Assembly: GCA_947462335.1 (NCBI GenBank)
Contig: OX381710.1
Location: 65,033,303 to 65,097,302, forward strand
Length of the DNA stretch: 64,000 nucleotides
Direction: 5' to 3'
Origin: Harmothoe impar
Taxonomy: Eukaryota > Annelida > Polychaeta > Phyllodocida > Polynoidae
Shown here: positions 1 through 14,019 of the stretch, one piece after another
Layout of the letters: each line of letters begins with the position of its first letter
Position numbering within the stretch: the stretch's first letter is position 1
Notes under the pieces: model-generated
Seen by the model: the letters and a program-made list of their open reading frames with translations, nothing else
Database searches by the model: none
Told to the model about the DNA's origin: nothing
Made by a program: the position numbers and the translations under genes

Positions 1-134
1 AAGGGCCAATGTGGCCTGTGTAGAAGGCAAATGTTCTGTGCAAGATCTCGTTTTTTTTGTTTTTTTTGGGGTGTTTTTTTCGTGACACAGGCCACATTGG
101 CCTGTGTGCAAAAAAAGTTTTCGGCAACACTGAA
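1..134. repeat. Right end of a CAGTGTTGCCGAAA-type inverted-repeat element
   Basis: The segment ends in TTTTCGGCAACACTG, the same end as the complete element at 41149-41503, preceded by the family's 'GGCCTGTGTAGAAGGCAAATG' and 'GGCCTGTGTGCA' phrases. Its left part lies outside the window. Another TTTCGGCAACACTG occurs at about 211-224. Confidence 0.55.
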
Positions 135-425
135 TGTGAAACATTTGTCCACTCGGCCAGGTTTTGCGGGTATATACTCTTACTTTTCAGAAAGAGTCAT
201 ATTGGCCTGATTTCGGCAACACTGTAATATAATATTTACCTTAACAATGGCGATTGGATACGGCTGAAAAGCCATCATAAAAAACAGGTTAGCTCTGGCT
301 AGTGACAGGAGGTACCCCACTTCGTGACTCGAAAGCCGAGCTTATATTTATAATCCTTCTACTATTATGAAGTCAGGGTTGTCGCTTATAAGCAAAAAGC
401 AGGTTAGCGGCTGGAATTTACAGTA

Positions 426-608
426 CCGCATTCGACGTAATAAGCGCACACCCCCTAATAAGCGCACACCCCCTGTTTTGGGGCGATTTTAAAACTAGAA
501 ATAACCAAAAATATCTCCTTTTTTTTTGCCCCAATTAAACTCTTAACTACTAGAAGGTGTCCAGAATAATTTTGTAAGCGCACTGTGCGCTTATTACGTC
601 GAATACGG
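426..608. repeat. MITE with TA target duplication, CCGYATTCGACGTAATAAGC termini
   Basis: 183 bp with ~24-bp inverted termini differing at one base. TA dinucleotides flank it at 424-425 and 609-610, as for Tc1/mariner/pogo-type insertions. The interior repeats 'CCTAATAAGCGCACACCC'. A degenerate relative of one end is at about 16818-16870. Confidence 0.8.
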
Positions 609-2256
609 TATATAGTGCTCCAGGCCTCTCACCGTTAGCGACACGGAGACCACTAGCCGGGTAATGAGTCTGTGTTACCCGACACCCCCGGGTCTACCTG
701 GGTGCAGCACAGGCATCTAATGTCCAAATTAACGTGATTAACGCATCTTGTTTGCTGTAGATGCTGTACTAATACATGCAATACGCCTGCAGAGACGCAT
801 GTCTTTCTAAATTTTCTAAATATTCAGCACATAGGCGGGTTTGGTCTTGGCAGCAAAACACAAATGCCAAATTCATGCGTTTATCAATTGTTAACTTTTT
901 CATCACCAGTCTGTACAACTGAGCAAGGAGCACCATAGCTGTACCCCCCCCCCCTCCCCGCTTCACACACACACGTACACACTCCCTTATCTCCATTATC
1001 ACCATACATTGTATCACCCTGTTCTATGTGGGTAATGTTCATGCCGTACATTTGAATATCGTATACGGGACTAGCGCATCGTAGTACATTATACCTCAAG
1101 TCAGGTAGTCAGGGGCTACACCACTCTCTCCTTATCAGGTTAATCTCCCCCTTTCACACCTGGAACAAAGGGACTGATAAGAAGTCCACCCCATAGTTCA
1201 CTGCATCAGGAGTCTACCCACAATGCATTGCTCGGAGTCAAGATGGCGGCCTCCATATCCTAATGCATTAGTCCCGTATATGGATGACTAACTTTGAATA
1301 ATTCTACTGCGGGTGTATTGTGTGGCACCAACGCATTTAGTGATGAATAAGGCAAAACTATAATTCACGTCATCATTTGTCCTTGAGTGATTTGATAGTT
1401 GTCTACTTAACAAAAGTAATAAATGTACTGCACTCACAAGTATTATTTATTACACTGTACATGTAAAGCTACATTTGGCCACACCAAACTATGTTGGATC
1501 CTAAAATTTTGTGCAACTCATTTCCTATACTATTCTTCCTTTTTTTTCCTCGGGAGGGGGGGGGGCGAGGGGGATTGGTCGACAGATTTCCTTCACCTCT
1601 GTAAAAGGCCAGTCTTTGGATAGGGGTAGGATAAGTACAGAGAACGATGTGAAGCCAAAGGCTGCTTGGTAAATATTAACTCTGAATTATTTCACATTTC
1701 TCCCTTGTTACAAACATGTCCACACATGAACTCCCACACAGGCCCCCTTCACTCTTTGTTATACTACTGACACACTACATGTTATTACCACCCATAATGC
1801 TACCTGCTTGGCTCATGATCCCCGAGGGTGAGGCAAACTGAACGAAACGTCCGTTACCACTTGTATTCGGGGAATAAGTGCTACCGCTGCATAGGTAGAG
1901 GTTCAAAATGTTGACAAATAAAATTGTGACTCGCTCGCTCTGAATTTAGATTGGTCACTCCAGTCTATATTGAAGGTTACACTTTGAGAACGTTGTTTGT
2001 TATTAGAATGTATACCTAATTGTCACTTGATGTTAGTTAGAGGCATCCTAGGTGTTATCATTGTATTGACATGTTATTAGATAGCGGCTTGCCTGTAAAG
2101 ACGAGGTCATAACCTAAGGATGCCATAGATATACCTCCCGAGACCGATTATGAAAGGAGAACATTGATACTCAGTGATTGTACTTCTGTCTCGGTAAACA
2201 ATAAACACATTTTGAACTTGAACTTGAACTTGAACTTGAACATTGTAACGCATGTA

Positions 2257-2478
2257 CCGTAAATTCCCGCGTATAACCCGCATCTCGCGTATAACCCGCA
2301 CCCCCAACTTAGGAGAATCCTATAACCCGTTTCTGGATCTGAAAATTTATACTTTAGTACTGTTCTATAATAATAAAAACCCTCGTATAACCCGCACCCT
2401 ATATAGGCATGTTTGGTATCAAATGAAAGCTGTGTTTGGTTCGCGTACAACCCGCGGGTAGTACGCGGGAATTTACGG
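2257..2478. repeat. MITE with TA target duplication, CCGTAAATTCCCGCGTA termini
   Basis: 222 bp; the left CCGTAAATTCCCGCGTA is exactly inverted at the right end, with TA at 2255-2256 and 2479-2480. The interior repeats the phrase 'CGTATAACCCGCA' several times. Relatives with one or both ends decayed are near 36196-36391 and 42480-42560. Confidence 0.8.
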
Positions 2479-4673
2479 TACATTGTATTGTGAATAGTGT
2501 CGAAGGTGCAATAATCGTCGGCCATTCAGCGTGTGGCAACTTTAACAAGTGCCCAAACCGAGTCGCTACCAGTTGTGGAAGCAGCGAGAAGGAGCGGGAT
2601 GCACAGACATACATCTTCACCCCTGGACACTCATGTAATTTGCTGGACACTAACTGGTTTAGGCATGGCGTGGCTACAGTTGTATGTAGTAGTGGTACTG
2701 TGTGTATGCCGCTCACACCTCAGCCCCCTACAGCAGCTTGGTTACCGCCCCATCATATTGATGATATTACTGCCTAGCGGGAACCCTAACGCAGGCAGCC
2801 ATTGCTTGATTTGGTACTGGTGAGAAAAGCACTAATAACAGTTGTCATCATGGGTACCAGTTGCGCACTAATAATTCTGCAGTGAGGGCCAGAGAATTAT
2901 TCTATATATTGAACGTGTGGTTTCATCACAAATGACTTTGGGTCAGGTTGATTAAGTGTCAGTGATTGAATTGATCGAAAGATTGAAGGTAAAAATCATT
3001 TCAGGAACAATGAATTACTTTTTAGGCGAGCAGGTGGGGGTGGACATCGCTGGGCTGCACATGCCTTCCGGTTTCCATACTCGGCAAAAGTTTATCGTAG
3101 CTTAAACATTGGAGATATCGTGTGCGCATTGCATCTGCTGTGGTCAATGACGCTGGTATTCTCCACACTCTGCTCACCTTTACCAAATGGGAATTTTGCG
3201 CTTTTACGCTGTCTTCTCGGGATGCCCGAGATCTTGTTGGTGGTGGGGCGGGAGACATTTTCAAATGAGGGCGAATTGGATCTAACATCGGCCATGCTAT
3301 GCATGATATTTGATGTATATTTTCCATTTGTAATTTATATTTACTTCATAACATTACAGATCCTCATGTCTGTTTCTGAAACCATTACCTATGATATATT
3401 TGAAAATATAGTACCACTACGTCCTTGATTTTATTTCTAAACGCAATTGTTTTCCCTTCAGAAAAGTCATCAACTCAACTGGTCCTCATTCAATACTAAA
3501 GCATTCCCAGACTAGTCCTAGTTGACGCGTTTTAACGTACACAAATACTTATCAGTTTTAGCTTTAGTATTTTTTAAAACTTTTTCTAAAAATTATTTCC
3601 AAATATTTGGCCGATAGTTTAGACTGATGTGCTGTACTAGTAGCTCTATGTGCATCAAACATTGATAGTGCCCACTCGTTATCTGTGTGAGTACTAGACA
3701 CCACACACAGCTTGGGGCGTCTCGTGTAACGACCTGAGCTAGACACTGCACCCAATGAACCACCACTGTCCCCACTAACCGGTCACACCCCGCCAGACGC
3801 CCCACTATACCTCATCCCCCAGCTATCTGCGTGACCCACCAAGGCACACTATACACCAATGCTGAAACAAGTTATTGATAAAATGTCTGCATTTTCCTGG
3901 ACAAGAATCAAAATCATGCAATCCATTATTTACACACATTGCAAAAGACAATCTACTTGGGACCGGGCCATACATTTCGAAAGGCAAATTTGCACAAAAT
4001 AAGGACGGAGGTTGGTCTTGAAAAGGGGTCCATGTGATGTTCCCATCTTTGGTGATACATTTTCATGTACACCCCTCCAGGGTCTTGCTGTGGGATTGGC
4101 CTGCTGAATGTTTACCAAAGGGCCAATTCAGTCGGTCGGCATGATGCACGCGCACCAACTGACCGTTGTCTCCAAGCAGAGTCCTAGTCCTACCGTCAGG
4201 TAGGATAGTGTGGGCCACTGTGACTGCTACACTTGGCTACCTGTACTACCTGTGTACAGACCCCTGTCCTTTCCTTGCTCCCCACAGTGTTGTAGGTATG
4301 CAGGCCATGTGCTTTAAGGACCGCAGCAATGTTGACACAAAGCAGAGGGGGGACTTTGCTAAATGTGGGTATATCTCCAGTTTAATGCAAAATTGTGTAC
4401 TCTGCATTCCAGTAATATTATTCATTATGCAAATCCATGAGATTATGCCATTTTAATGCATCCAAATGCATGCATTTTCACCAGAATGCAATGCTCAAAG
4501 CAGAGGGGGAACTTGGAGTTGACTACCCTGTTTCTGTTACCAGAAACACCTGACCTCCCCCCCGAGGTTTAGCTCAGTGGTGGCCCGTGGCATGATGCTA
4601 GAGCCTAGAATACAGCATTGGGGAGCTCCTCACCGGGACTGCATCCAGAGGTTCCCTGCTAGAGCACTGATAG

Positions 4674-4914
4674 GGCCTGAAAAAAGAAAAAGTCGTGTTC
4701 CGGTATCCCGACCGACCCTACGTTTTTGGGGCCGACCCTAATTTTTTTGGGACAATTTTTTTTTTTTTTAAGGAAATTTATGACATTTTTGGCGTTTTTA
4801 CTACTAAAATTGACATTTTTGACAAAAAGAAAATTGTAAAAAAAAAAAATCCGACCTACCGACCCTGTTTATTTTTGGCCATGTTACCGGAACACAACTC
4901 TTTTTTTTTAGGCC
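4674..4914. repeat. MITE with GGCCTRAAAAA..GTCGTGTTCCGG inverted termini
   Basis: A 241-bp element. The left terminus reads GGCCTGAAAAAAG..GTGTTCCGGTA and the right terminus reads TTACCGGAACACAACT..TTAGGCC, an imperfect ~30-bp inverted repeat. Interior is T/A-rich with GACCGACCCT on the left and CGACCTACCGACCCT on the right. Non-autonomous; no coding capacity. Confidence 0.7.
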
Positions 4915-6250
4915 TAGGGGTTGGCCACATACCGGGAGGTGGACTGTATTACTATTTATAATATTAATCTATACCGATATTTAAACTCCAACTGAGGCAG
5001 TGACCCGTGATAACGGGGTCATCCTGATACGCTACTTCAGTACCTGGGGCAGTTCTAGTCCACATCACCACAAAGTGACAATAGAAGACACAAATATACT
5101 AGCACATTCTAACTTCTAAGAAGGCACTAAGTAGGGTATTTTTAAATATATACCAGGTATCACAGTAAATGTAGCAGGATGTGGCAGGATATGGGGTTTC
5201 CTTTTTTGTAATTTCAGTTCCAGCGCAGACATCTGTTGGACCCATTATATTGTTAAAAGGATTTAAGTCTATATTCAATGATATAAATTATAATAATAAG
5301 GCCTAGTTTATATCTGGTCCTATATTGGTGGGCCTACATATTGGCTAGATCTATACCGGCCATCAGATTGAGTACGGTGTAAAAAAAACTGTCACAATTA
5401 AGCCTTAGACAGTATAGAAAATCATTAGATAAGATTTTTGGGCTCAATGCAGTACCGGTACACTATTTCACACATGATCAAATTTGTAATATAATGTTGA
5501 ATGTCAATGATATACCTAAATCAACCAGATTGGCCATTTTGATTTGATGTGTACTAATTTGATATGTCAATATAGGCCTACCGTACACCACATGTCATTG
5601 ACTTTTTTTGTGGGTATATTGTGAATCATTCATTCATAATGATTCATTGCCATTGACTGAGTAATTTGACATTGTCATTGATCATGATGCCATACAATAA
5701 ATAGCCATGCCATGCATAGCCATAAGATTTAGATTGGCACTTGACATTGAGTCATTGATTCATTATTCAATTTATTGTGTCATTGGAAGCTTCTGGTCGT
5801 GGTGGGTAGGTACATTTAGCCGTAGTCATAATATACAGGTGTACACGTGTGTATCACGAGTGATGGACCAGTCTCTATGCCAGTCTGCCCTGGATCTGTT
5901 CCAGCCCGGCCAACTCTAAACACTGACTGGCGGCGACCCCCGCCCCCAGCACCGCCGCGGCCAGGGGCAGGGCAGGGGGAGGGCACCGATGACATCTCAT
6001 TTTGTTGACATCTAATTTTGATATCTCAGGGTACCTTAACTATTTTACCCATGACAACGGTATTTAATGTGTCTCAATACATAATGCCACACGTTCCGTG
6101 CTTATGTTAAATGCTGTGTTTCTTAAATGAAGCAAAATTCAGTCAATACTTTTAGTGAATCATCCAAAGGCTACCGGAGCCAGACTTGTCAAGAGTCGGA
6201 GAAACGTCAAAATCTCCCGCACGTGGGAGAAGTGTCAAAAACACCACCTA

Positions 6251-6846
<596 letters not shown>

Positions 6847-9800
6847 ATGGCAAACATTGCTGTTGCTCGAATAAGAAGGGAATTTAAAGAAGTGGTCAGT
6901 AGCGAAGAGGTATGACGGATTTTCAAGTTCTATTCTGAATTCGACAGCTCAGTCATATTACAACACAATGTGAAACTGTAAACGTTATCTTCTTTTTTGG
7001 CCAGCACTAATCAATTAACACGGATAAAGGAAGAGTGGTGTAGTGTGATAGAATGGTCAAATAAGAAATCGTCTGAATTCTTTCAACTAAAGCACCGTCC
7101 CCTGTCATCAATGACAATGGCACCAGTTACCACAAATATAGAGTCATTAAATAAATAAGGCATTGGTCATTTCAGTGATTTGATTAAATAGCAGAGGGGT
7201 GGTGGGTTTCGTGATGGGGCGTAGGGTGTAGATATTTTTCGCATCATTATACATATTAAGAAGGTGCATGCGCAGAGAATATGGTCACCACCTCGTCACT
7301 CGTGGAGGCCGACAAAATGTTCGCACCAAATCCCCCACCACCTAGTCTACCGCAGTTGTGTTATAAAATAACAGATCCATTGCCAAATCTCAGATAACAC
7401 AGCTTATGTTACTGTGCCTTGTTAAGCCCATCTGTAACCTAAATGTGTATTGGATGTGTATTCGCAAAGGACAAGTGTATATTCTAATGTATTTCATGAA
7501 ACATTTTTGCTAGCACTGTATCCATTTGTATCCATATGTACTCCAGTGGCTTCTGAGAATCTGTGTTTAAACTTTTACCCAATACCCAAACAGGGTTGGG
7601 CGTATTTGAAAATCCTGGAACCAATTCGGGACTCGCTGAAGCCAGTGTTGAATCAAGGTTTTCAGAGGCTGGTGGAGGGGAGGGGGGAAGAGTTACATGT
7701 CGGCATAGGAGCACGGGAATCTGGGAGAGTGTTCATTTATTAGGTGGTGCAGGTATGGGATTCTTACAGATTTATCTGGATTTCCGGATTTTTAAGGCCA
7801 AAAAAGTCATCCCTGTGATTTGTGCAGATCCAAGAAAAAATATTTTAACATTAATAGGGGGGGGGGGTCTTAGTCTATACACGGCTTTATGCCATGCAAA
7901 TCATACAAAATTCCCCCCAGATCACATCTTTTGGCTGCTTTTTGGATTTTTCTTCAAAACCCAATCCCATGCCTGGTGGTGTAAACAATTTTGACCTCTG
8001 CTGAGGGCTGGGTGGGGGTGTAGAATTCTAACCCCTCTCAGATTTCTGAGCTCTGTCAATGTCGCTTTTTAGGACAGACAGGCTGTCACTGCATCATGTT
8101 TTATGCATATAGCAACTCGTAAAAAAAAACTCTTTAGATATTTTTTTGCATGATTATACATGAGAAGGTGCACACGCGAACCAATTTGGGACTGGCTGAA
8201 GCCAGTGAAGAATCCAGGTTTTCAGAGGCTGGTGGAGGGGAGGGGGGGGGGGGGGAGAGAGTTACATGTTGGTATAGGAGGAGGGGAATCTGGGAGATAG
8301 GGGAGTGTTCATTTATTAGGTACAATGGCGGTGGTGTTAACACTTTCAACCTCTCCTGTTTGGAGGGGGGCGTAAAGAATTCTAACCCCTCTTGTGTCCC
8401 TAAATGGGTTCTCAGATTTCTGAGCTCTGTCACTTTTAAGGACAGACAGCGTGGAGTGTTGCCGAAAAGACATCCATCGGCACATCCGCTTTTGCCGATG
8501 TAAAATCCCAATGGCCGATGTAAGGGCCTTGAACACCGGTCACAATGGCCGGCCATGATCTTAGCATTCCAGCAGTGAATTTTTCAAATATTCCTATCAG
8601 AAGCTGAGCTAGGTCTATACATCTGTTTTAAGTATTTTTCTATGATTTAAAGCATTTTCTAATCAATTTGTAAGCTGTCATCAAAGAAGCAGTACAATTT
8701 GTATTTATGCATCTGAAATAGTATCAAATGTGCCATATGGAATGAACATATATGGGTAGACGTAGCCTGAGTGGAAGGCAAATGGCTTGTGTAAGATGTC
8801 GCGAAACAGGCCACATTGGCCTGTGTGCATAAAAAGTTTTATGCATAAAGCAACTCGTAAAAAATCTCTTTAAATATTTTGCGCGTGATTATACATAAGA
8901 AGGTGCACACACAGAGAATCTGGTCAACACCTCATGGCGGCCGATAAAATGTTTGCACCAAAGTCCCCACACTCACACTATTGGCCACATTTGTATTATG
9001 AAATAACAGATCTATTGGCAGATCTCAGATAACACAGCTTCTGTTATTTTGCCATGTTAAGCCCTTGTTACCTGAATGTGTATTCAAATGAAACATTTAT
9101 TCATTGATGAATATCCTGTGGAATTCAGGAAAGAAAACGATAATTCTGCGGCAGATATTCTTACAAAACTTTGAGATTAAATTATGGCAATGACATGCTC
9201 ATTCCCCACCCAAAACGATACATTGTGTATCTGCCTTGACAGGGTAAAACGTCGGTTTAAGAACATGGACCTGATAATAGTTCCTTATTAGATATGAAAA
9301 TTCTTACTTACATTTTCCCCCTTTTCTCTAGGCTGCAAAGTGCCACATCAAAGTAGAGGTGAAGAATGACAACTTTACGGAGCTTCTGGGTCAGATAGCC
9401 GGTCCACCCGACACGCCGTATGAGGGAGGCACCTTTGTGTTAGACATCAAGATCCCAGAGACATATCCCTTCAACCCACCCAAGGTAAGCCTGCTCCATG
9501 CTTTAAAGGATAAATTGTGTAACTGTATCAACTCTCTCTGTCTAGAAATTAGATATTAGGGAAGGGGAAGATTTCAAAGAGCTGTTCCCTGTTTAAATAT
9601 ACATGTACACTGAAAATAGCGGTTTCAGGGCAATTGAGTACCATTTCAGAGATTTTGTCAATACCCAACTTACATCTCTGATTATAAATAGGACACTTTG
9701 CATCTTTTTCTGTCCAGATTACGACATGAAACATCATGTTTTTTTTTTCTTGCAGGTGCAATTCGTGACTAAGATATGGCACCCTAACATCAGTTCAGTT

Positions 9801-11285
9801 ACAGGAGCCATTTGTCTGGACATTTTAAAGGACCAGTGGTAAGAAGTACTTTACTTTGTTCATCTTGAATTTTTTGTGATAGAAACGACAAAGTTATATT
9901 TTCCACATGTAAATCCTATTTACTGTTTTATATTGCTCATATGCAGTCAGATCATTGGGCCTAAAAAAAAAGTTGTATTCCGGTCTCCCTACTGACCCAA
10001 AGTTTTTAGGGCCGACCCTGATTTTATGGAAATTTTTGAGGAATTTATGATTCTTGCTAAAAAAATTACTTTTTTTTTTACTTAAAAAAAAAAGGTAAAA
10101 GAAAAAGACCCACCTACCGGTCCTATTTATTTTTTGCTATGTTACCGGGACACAACAAATGACACTACTAACTGGTTTGCCTGTGTGTGCGTGTTGCAGG
10201 GCCGCAGCGATGACTCTGCGCACAGTGCTCTTGTCGCTGCAGGCGTTGCTGGCGGCAGCAGAACCTGACGACCCGCAGGACGCTGTAGTAGCCCGGCAGT
10301 ACAAGGAGAAGCCAGAGCTCTTCGCACAAACAGCACAACACTGGGCCAATAAATACGCCGGCGGTAAGCACACTCTACTACAGAACATATGTCAAAGTCT
10401 TATAAATATATTATTTCCCTAGATTATGGGATTTTAGACATTAGATAATTTGCTTACGAAAAAAAAGTTGAATATTCAGGGCCTAATGTTTGTGAATGGT
10501 GAACAAACTTGCACATCCTCTTCTCCTGAAGTACGAAAAAATGTCGAAAAGGGAAAGCTCCCGTAAGGTTTCATAGAAATATGTTTTTAGGGACCGTGAT
10601 TATATGTTGTTCATACTTTATTTGAGCTGGATTTATACTTTACTTCAGTAGTGATGATATTTTGTTTTTCTGAAGAACCGGTAACACTTAGGTTGTCTTA
10701 TAGGCGGGATTTAATGGTAGCCCTGGAATGATCCTTAAGTGTTTAGTTTAATCCTGTTCTTCATCTTGCAGGCAGTAAGCCGATCTCAGAAATGGACAAT
10801 AAAGTACAGCAAGTTAAAAGCATGGGTTTTGACGAGGTAAGTATCCCCTCTTGTTATACAATTGTTCTGTTTTCTTCTCTTTCTTTCAAAACAGATAAAT
10901 TGCTTTTTGCTAGAAAAAACAGAACAACTTGTAAAAATAGATACACCGCCCATAGCTTCAGCATTTGGCGCCCTTACACGAAAGCTAACAATATAAAAGT
11001 GAATGATGTGCCTCCACCCCCGTTTAAAAAAAACAACACTTATCTACTGTACTGTTGAATAATGCATGGAATTTAACCTATTAAGGACAGGATAGTGCTT
11101 AAATGTTGTATGTCCTTTATCGTCAAGTGTACCACGACCACAACAAAGAGCTTCAACACGCTGTCCAGATAGGTTTAATAGCACATGGTTATAACAGTGT
11201 TCTTCATTTGCAGCACAAGTCGCGCGTGGCCCTATCAACACATAACTGGGACGTGGAGCGGGCAACAGAACAGTTACTGAGCTAG
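6847..11285 (+). CDS. UBE2K: Ubiquitin-conjugating enzyme E2 K (E2-25K/HIP2), complete, six coding exons
   Basis: Cytosolic E2 that accepts ubiquitin from E1 and builds Lys48-linked chains. Coding exons: 6847-6909, 9332-9484, 9756-9838, 10200-10363, 10772-10836, 11214-11285; every junction has GT/AG and the phases join to 600 nt (199 residues plus TAG), close to the 200 residues of human UBE2K. The UBC fold covers residues 1 to ~155, with PPDTPYEGG in exon 2, HPN at 81-83 and the catalytic Cys92 in GAICLDIL. Exon 4 carries the very conserved [20 protein letters not shown] segment. Exons 5-6 encode a C-terminal UBA domain (MGFD, then [11 protein letters not shown]), which among animal E2s marks this subfamily. 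Residues 156-168 between UBC and UBA diverge most from human. It is divergent from PRPS across a shared promoter. Confidence 0.96.
7230..9110 (+). repeat. Decayed tandem duplication in UBE2K intron 1 (three partial copies)
   Basis: The signature 'ATTATACAT..AGAAGGTGCA' followed by a track of matching sequence occurs near 7245, 8150 and 8880. The segment GGTTTTCAGAGGCTGGTGG with its purine-rich tail and 'GTTCATTTATTAGGT' is shared by 7610-7745 and 8180-8320. The segment 'AATAACAGATC.ATTG..A..ATCTCAGATAACACAGCTT' is shared by 7365-7410 and 9000-9045. The middle copy lacks the part between them, as if deleted. The copies differ at many positions, so the event is old. A CAGTGTTGCCGAAA-family element lies around 8460-8840 within it. 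Confidence 0.6.
9958..10157. repeat. MITE, GGCCTAAAAA..AGTTGTRTTCCGG inverted termini, in UBE2K intron 3
   Basis: Left end has GGCC then an A-run and AGTTGTATTCCGG; right end has GTTACCGGGACACAACA on the other strand sense, lacking the final T-run. Interior has 'GGGCCGACCCT' and 'CACCTACCGG'. Two better copies are at 4674-4914 and 20023-20301. Confidence 0.6.
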
Positions 11286-11973
11286 AGATAGAAAATGTAC
11301 TCATAATTTGTCGACAGAGGTCGTCTGCCATCCCATCCACGGATTTAAAACGTGTATGTCACATCAATTTTTTTTTGTCATCCTGCGGTGAGGGACTTGG
11401 GACACATATATTCCTCTAAAGCCCAAGTGAACTTTAATCTAATCTAGTATATATTATACTATGTACAGTACTATATGTCAATGTCTCACAAGAAAAAATA
11501 ACCTAGAAAGTCTTCAGTGCAACAAAGTCTCAAATAGTGCGGCTGGCTACCAGTTATGGTGTATATGAATTGCCTCGAGTGATAAAATCATGTTCTTTTA
11601 CTGATACTACTATACGCAATGCCCATAGATTCTTTAAATATGTAATTACAACAAAGCTTTTGCAAGCTGAGTCCCTCCCGTAAATCATCTTCTGAAAGTC
11701 ATGTCATTTACCTTATAAGCAGTGGTGTAAGATATTATGGCGCAAACCTTGTGACCGCAGAGACTCGCTGTCGAAGGCTTGACCGAAACCAAACCAGGTT
11801 TGTTGTACATACTGTTATATTGATTATAAGAAGTGTTCTCCTATTGATGGATTGTGTCAACCTTTCCTATTGGTCCGGAGTGCTGTGAAGAGGTTGGTTA
11901 AGTGGAAGTTGTCGCGCAGAGACATATCTCTATAGTTACTATGGAGATATTAATATACCTAAGCTCCGAATGG

Positions 11974-11979
11974 AATAAA
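11974..11979 (+). other. Probable UBE2K polyadenylation signal AATAAA
   Basis: AATAAA lies about 690 bp after the UBE2K stop codon, in sequence without another gene on this strand, so the 3' UTR would span roughly 11286-12000. This is a positional inference; other AATAAA copies exist downstream. Confidence 0.4.
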
Positions 11980-12138
11980 AATAGTAAAATTATATCAATA
12001 ATGGACACATACTGACAGAATGTCTTGTCTATCTTATTCTGGACTTTATCAGAGTTGGCTTGTTTTATCAAATATACTTATCTAATATCCAAGACTATGT
12101 CTACAAGCACGGTGATATGTATTTAAAAAATGAATCAC

Positions 12139-12395
12139 ATAACCCTTGAAGGGCCGTATAGGGCTTAAATATGTTATGCCCTTTGTCGCCATGGTACATG
12201 AATTAGCCCTAGCAAATCTACTTGCCAGGGGTGCATTCATGCATCATGCCGCCCATCCATGAGCATATCAACCCCATAGGGTCAGCATGATGCTTCAATG
12301 AAGCACTGACAATTTATTCGTCGGGGTTGTATTCATGCATCATGAATGACAAAGGGCAAAATAAAATTAAAGCAGTGTGCGACCCTAAAGGGTTA
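12139..12395. repeat. piggyBac-like MITE (decayed TTAA flanks), CCCTTGAAGGG..CCCTAAAGGG termini
   Basis: About 257 bp between ATAA-CCCTTGAAGGGC on the left and GACCCTAAAGGG-TTA on the right. Interior has the family hallmark, a long hairpin formed by 'GCAGCCCTGGCGAGT' type sequence and its complement with 'TGCATTCATGCATCATG'. Confidence 0.65.
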
Positions 12396-13720
12396 GACGT
12401 ATGGCTCTTATAGGAGTGACAACCTGGCATTTACTTTTGTTTGTGTAAATATGCTGTAGGTTAATATATGGTACCACATATAACCTTTCATCCCAGTAGG
12501 TAGTGTGGTGGGGTGGGGCGGGCATTTCACAAAAACTGGTGTGGTAAATGTGGTTGTCTTTTGTCATCAGCCATGTGCATCAAGTATGTCTGTGTGTACC
12601 AACATTTCATTCTGTTTGTCCTTTTCTTCAAAAAAATGAAATAATAAATGCACCTGTTAAGGAATACACACTTCAGTTTGCTTTAAACAAAAATGACTCC
12701 TGGCAGTTTTTTGTCCCCTTTTTACCTCTATTTTCAGTATTTTTCAATATAAATTTATATTTTACAAAAACGGATGACCTCAAGATGATCATAGGTAGTG
12801 TAGTAGTAACGTGAATATAGCGTTATATACAGGAGAGAGGACACGTCTTGCCGATGGACAAGATCCAACTCTCCCCAAACTATGTAAATGAGTGTACATA
12901 CAAATATATTAATAGCACTGCACTAGAACTGTAAAACCTCGCATAAAAGCCGTACCCCTACTTCAAATTGTTGAAGCTGATTCTTTTGAACAGTTTTAAA
13001 CAAAGTTTTAAATGAAATGTCAAAATTGTTTGAACGGATCGAAAGAGGCAAAATGTTGTGCTCGTGAAAAAGCAGAGGTCTTGAAAAAGTCACCCCGAAG
13101 GGACCTGCCCTATTGCCCCTATTCAGAGGAAATTGTTCATTTCGCCTTTTAACTAGAAAATTCCTAAATAAAAGGTGGAAAATCTTAAAAATTCAAGTTG
13201 AGAAGTTTACCAAATAAATGATCATATGCCAGAACTCAACGTCAATTTCACAGAACTAAGTTTTGAAAAAGCTGTAATGCGCAGTGAAGGTGTGGTGGAA
13301 CGTGTTATGGTGGCTAAGACGTTCCCTTTACCCCAGACTCGACCTACATGCCACATTATATCACTGAATCTAGTATCCAAGTATAACACGCAAGAATTAT
13401 TATATCTTCACATGAACCTTATGTGCAGGTTTTTTCATCATATAGAAATAGTAAGTAAATACAAAAAATTGAAGTTCATAATTCTTCAACATGTGTGTGG
13501 ATATCAATGTGACCCCTGTAAAGTTGCATGTACATATATACAGTGGTGTTAAATTCATACTGAACTATCTAGTGTTGAATAATGAAATAAGGGTACTGAG
13601 TGTTCTTCCAACAAGATGTAAAACACTAAGGTGGGCATGAAGGTTGCCTCCAGACTACATGTGTATCTATGTGGATGTATTACTCTACGGTTTCAGCTCT
13701 AGCCATCATCGGACTATCAT

Positions 13721-14019
13721 TTAACCCTTTAAGGACGACATTGTGCTTAATGCCATGTGTCTTTATCCTCATGATTAAAAAAAAGTTTTATTTGGGTAAA
13801 GGATAACAAATACAAAAGTAAATGCATCAACCTAGCATATGAGCATTGCATTGCCTGCGCTAGGGCCCCTTAATGAATTGAAGCATCATGCCTACCTTTC
13901 GAGGTTGAAACACCCCCGAGGGTCAGCATGATGCATGAATGTAGCCCCGGCAAGTAGACTCACCACTCATGGCAAACGGAAACAGCACCTTAAACACTAG
14001 ATGGCCCTTAAATGGTTAA
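13721..14019. repeat. piggyBac-like MITE with TTAA on both sides
   Basis: TTAA at 13721-13724 followed by CCCTTTAAGGACG; at the other end GGCCCTTAAATGG followed by TTAA (14016-14019). TTAA duplication with a CCC/GGG start is characteristic of piggyBac-type elements. Non-coding, with internal 'GATGCATGAATG' palindromic arms. Confidence 0.7.

Noticed and set aside
1805..1870. Hammerhead-like phrase (CTCATGATCC..GAACGAAACGTC)
   Set aside because: The core reads CTCATGA and not CTGATGA, and helix I does not pair.
2107..2525. Frames reading repeated Val-Gln or Phe-Lys
   Set aside because: Translation of the (TTGAAC)n tract and the adjacent MITE.
4567..4645. tRNA-like sequence (TTAGCTCAGTGG, an A-box match)
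   Set aside because: No matching B box, no cloverleaf and no acceptor pairing; at most a decayed SINE head.
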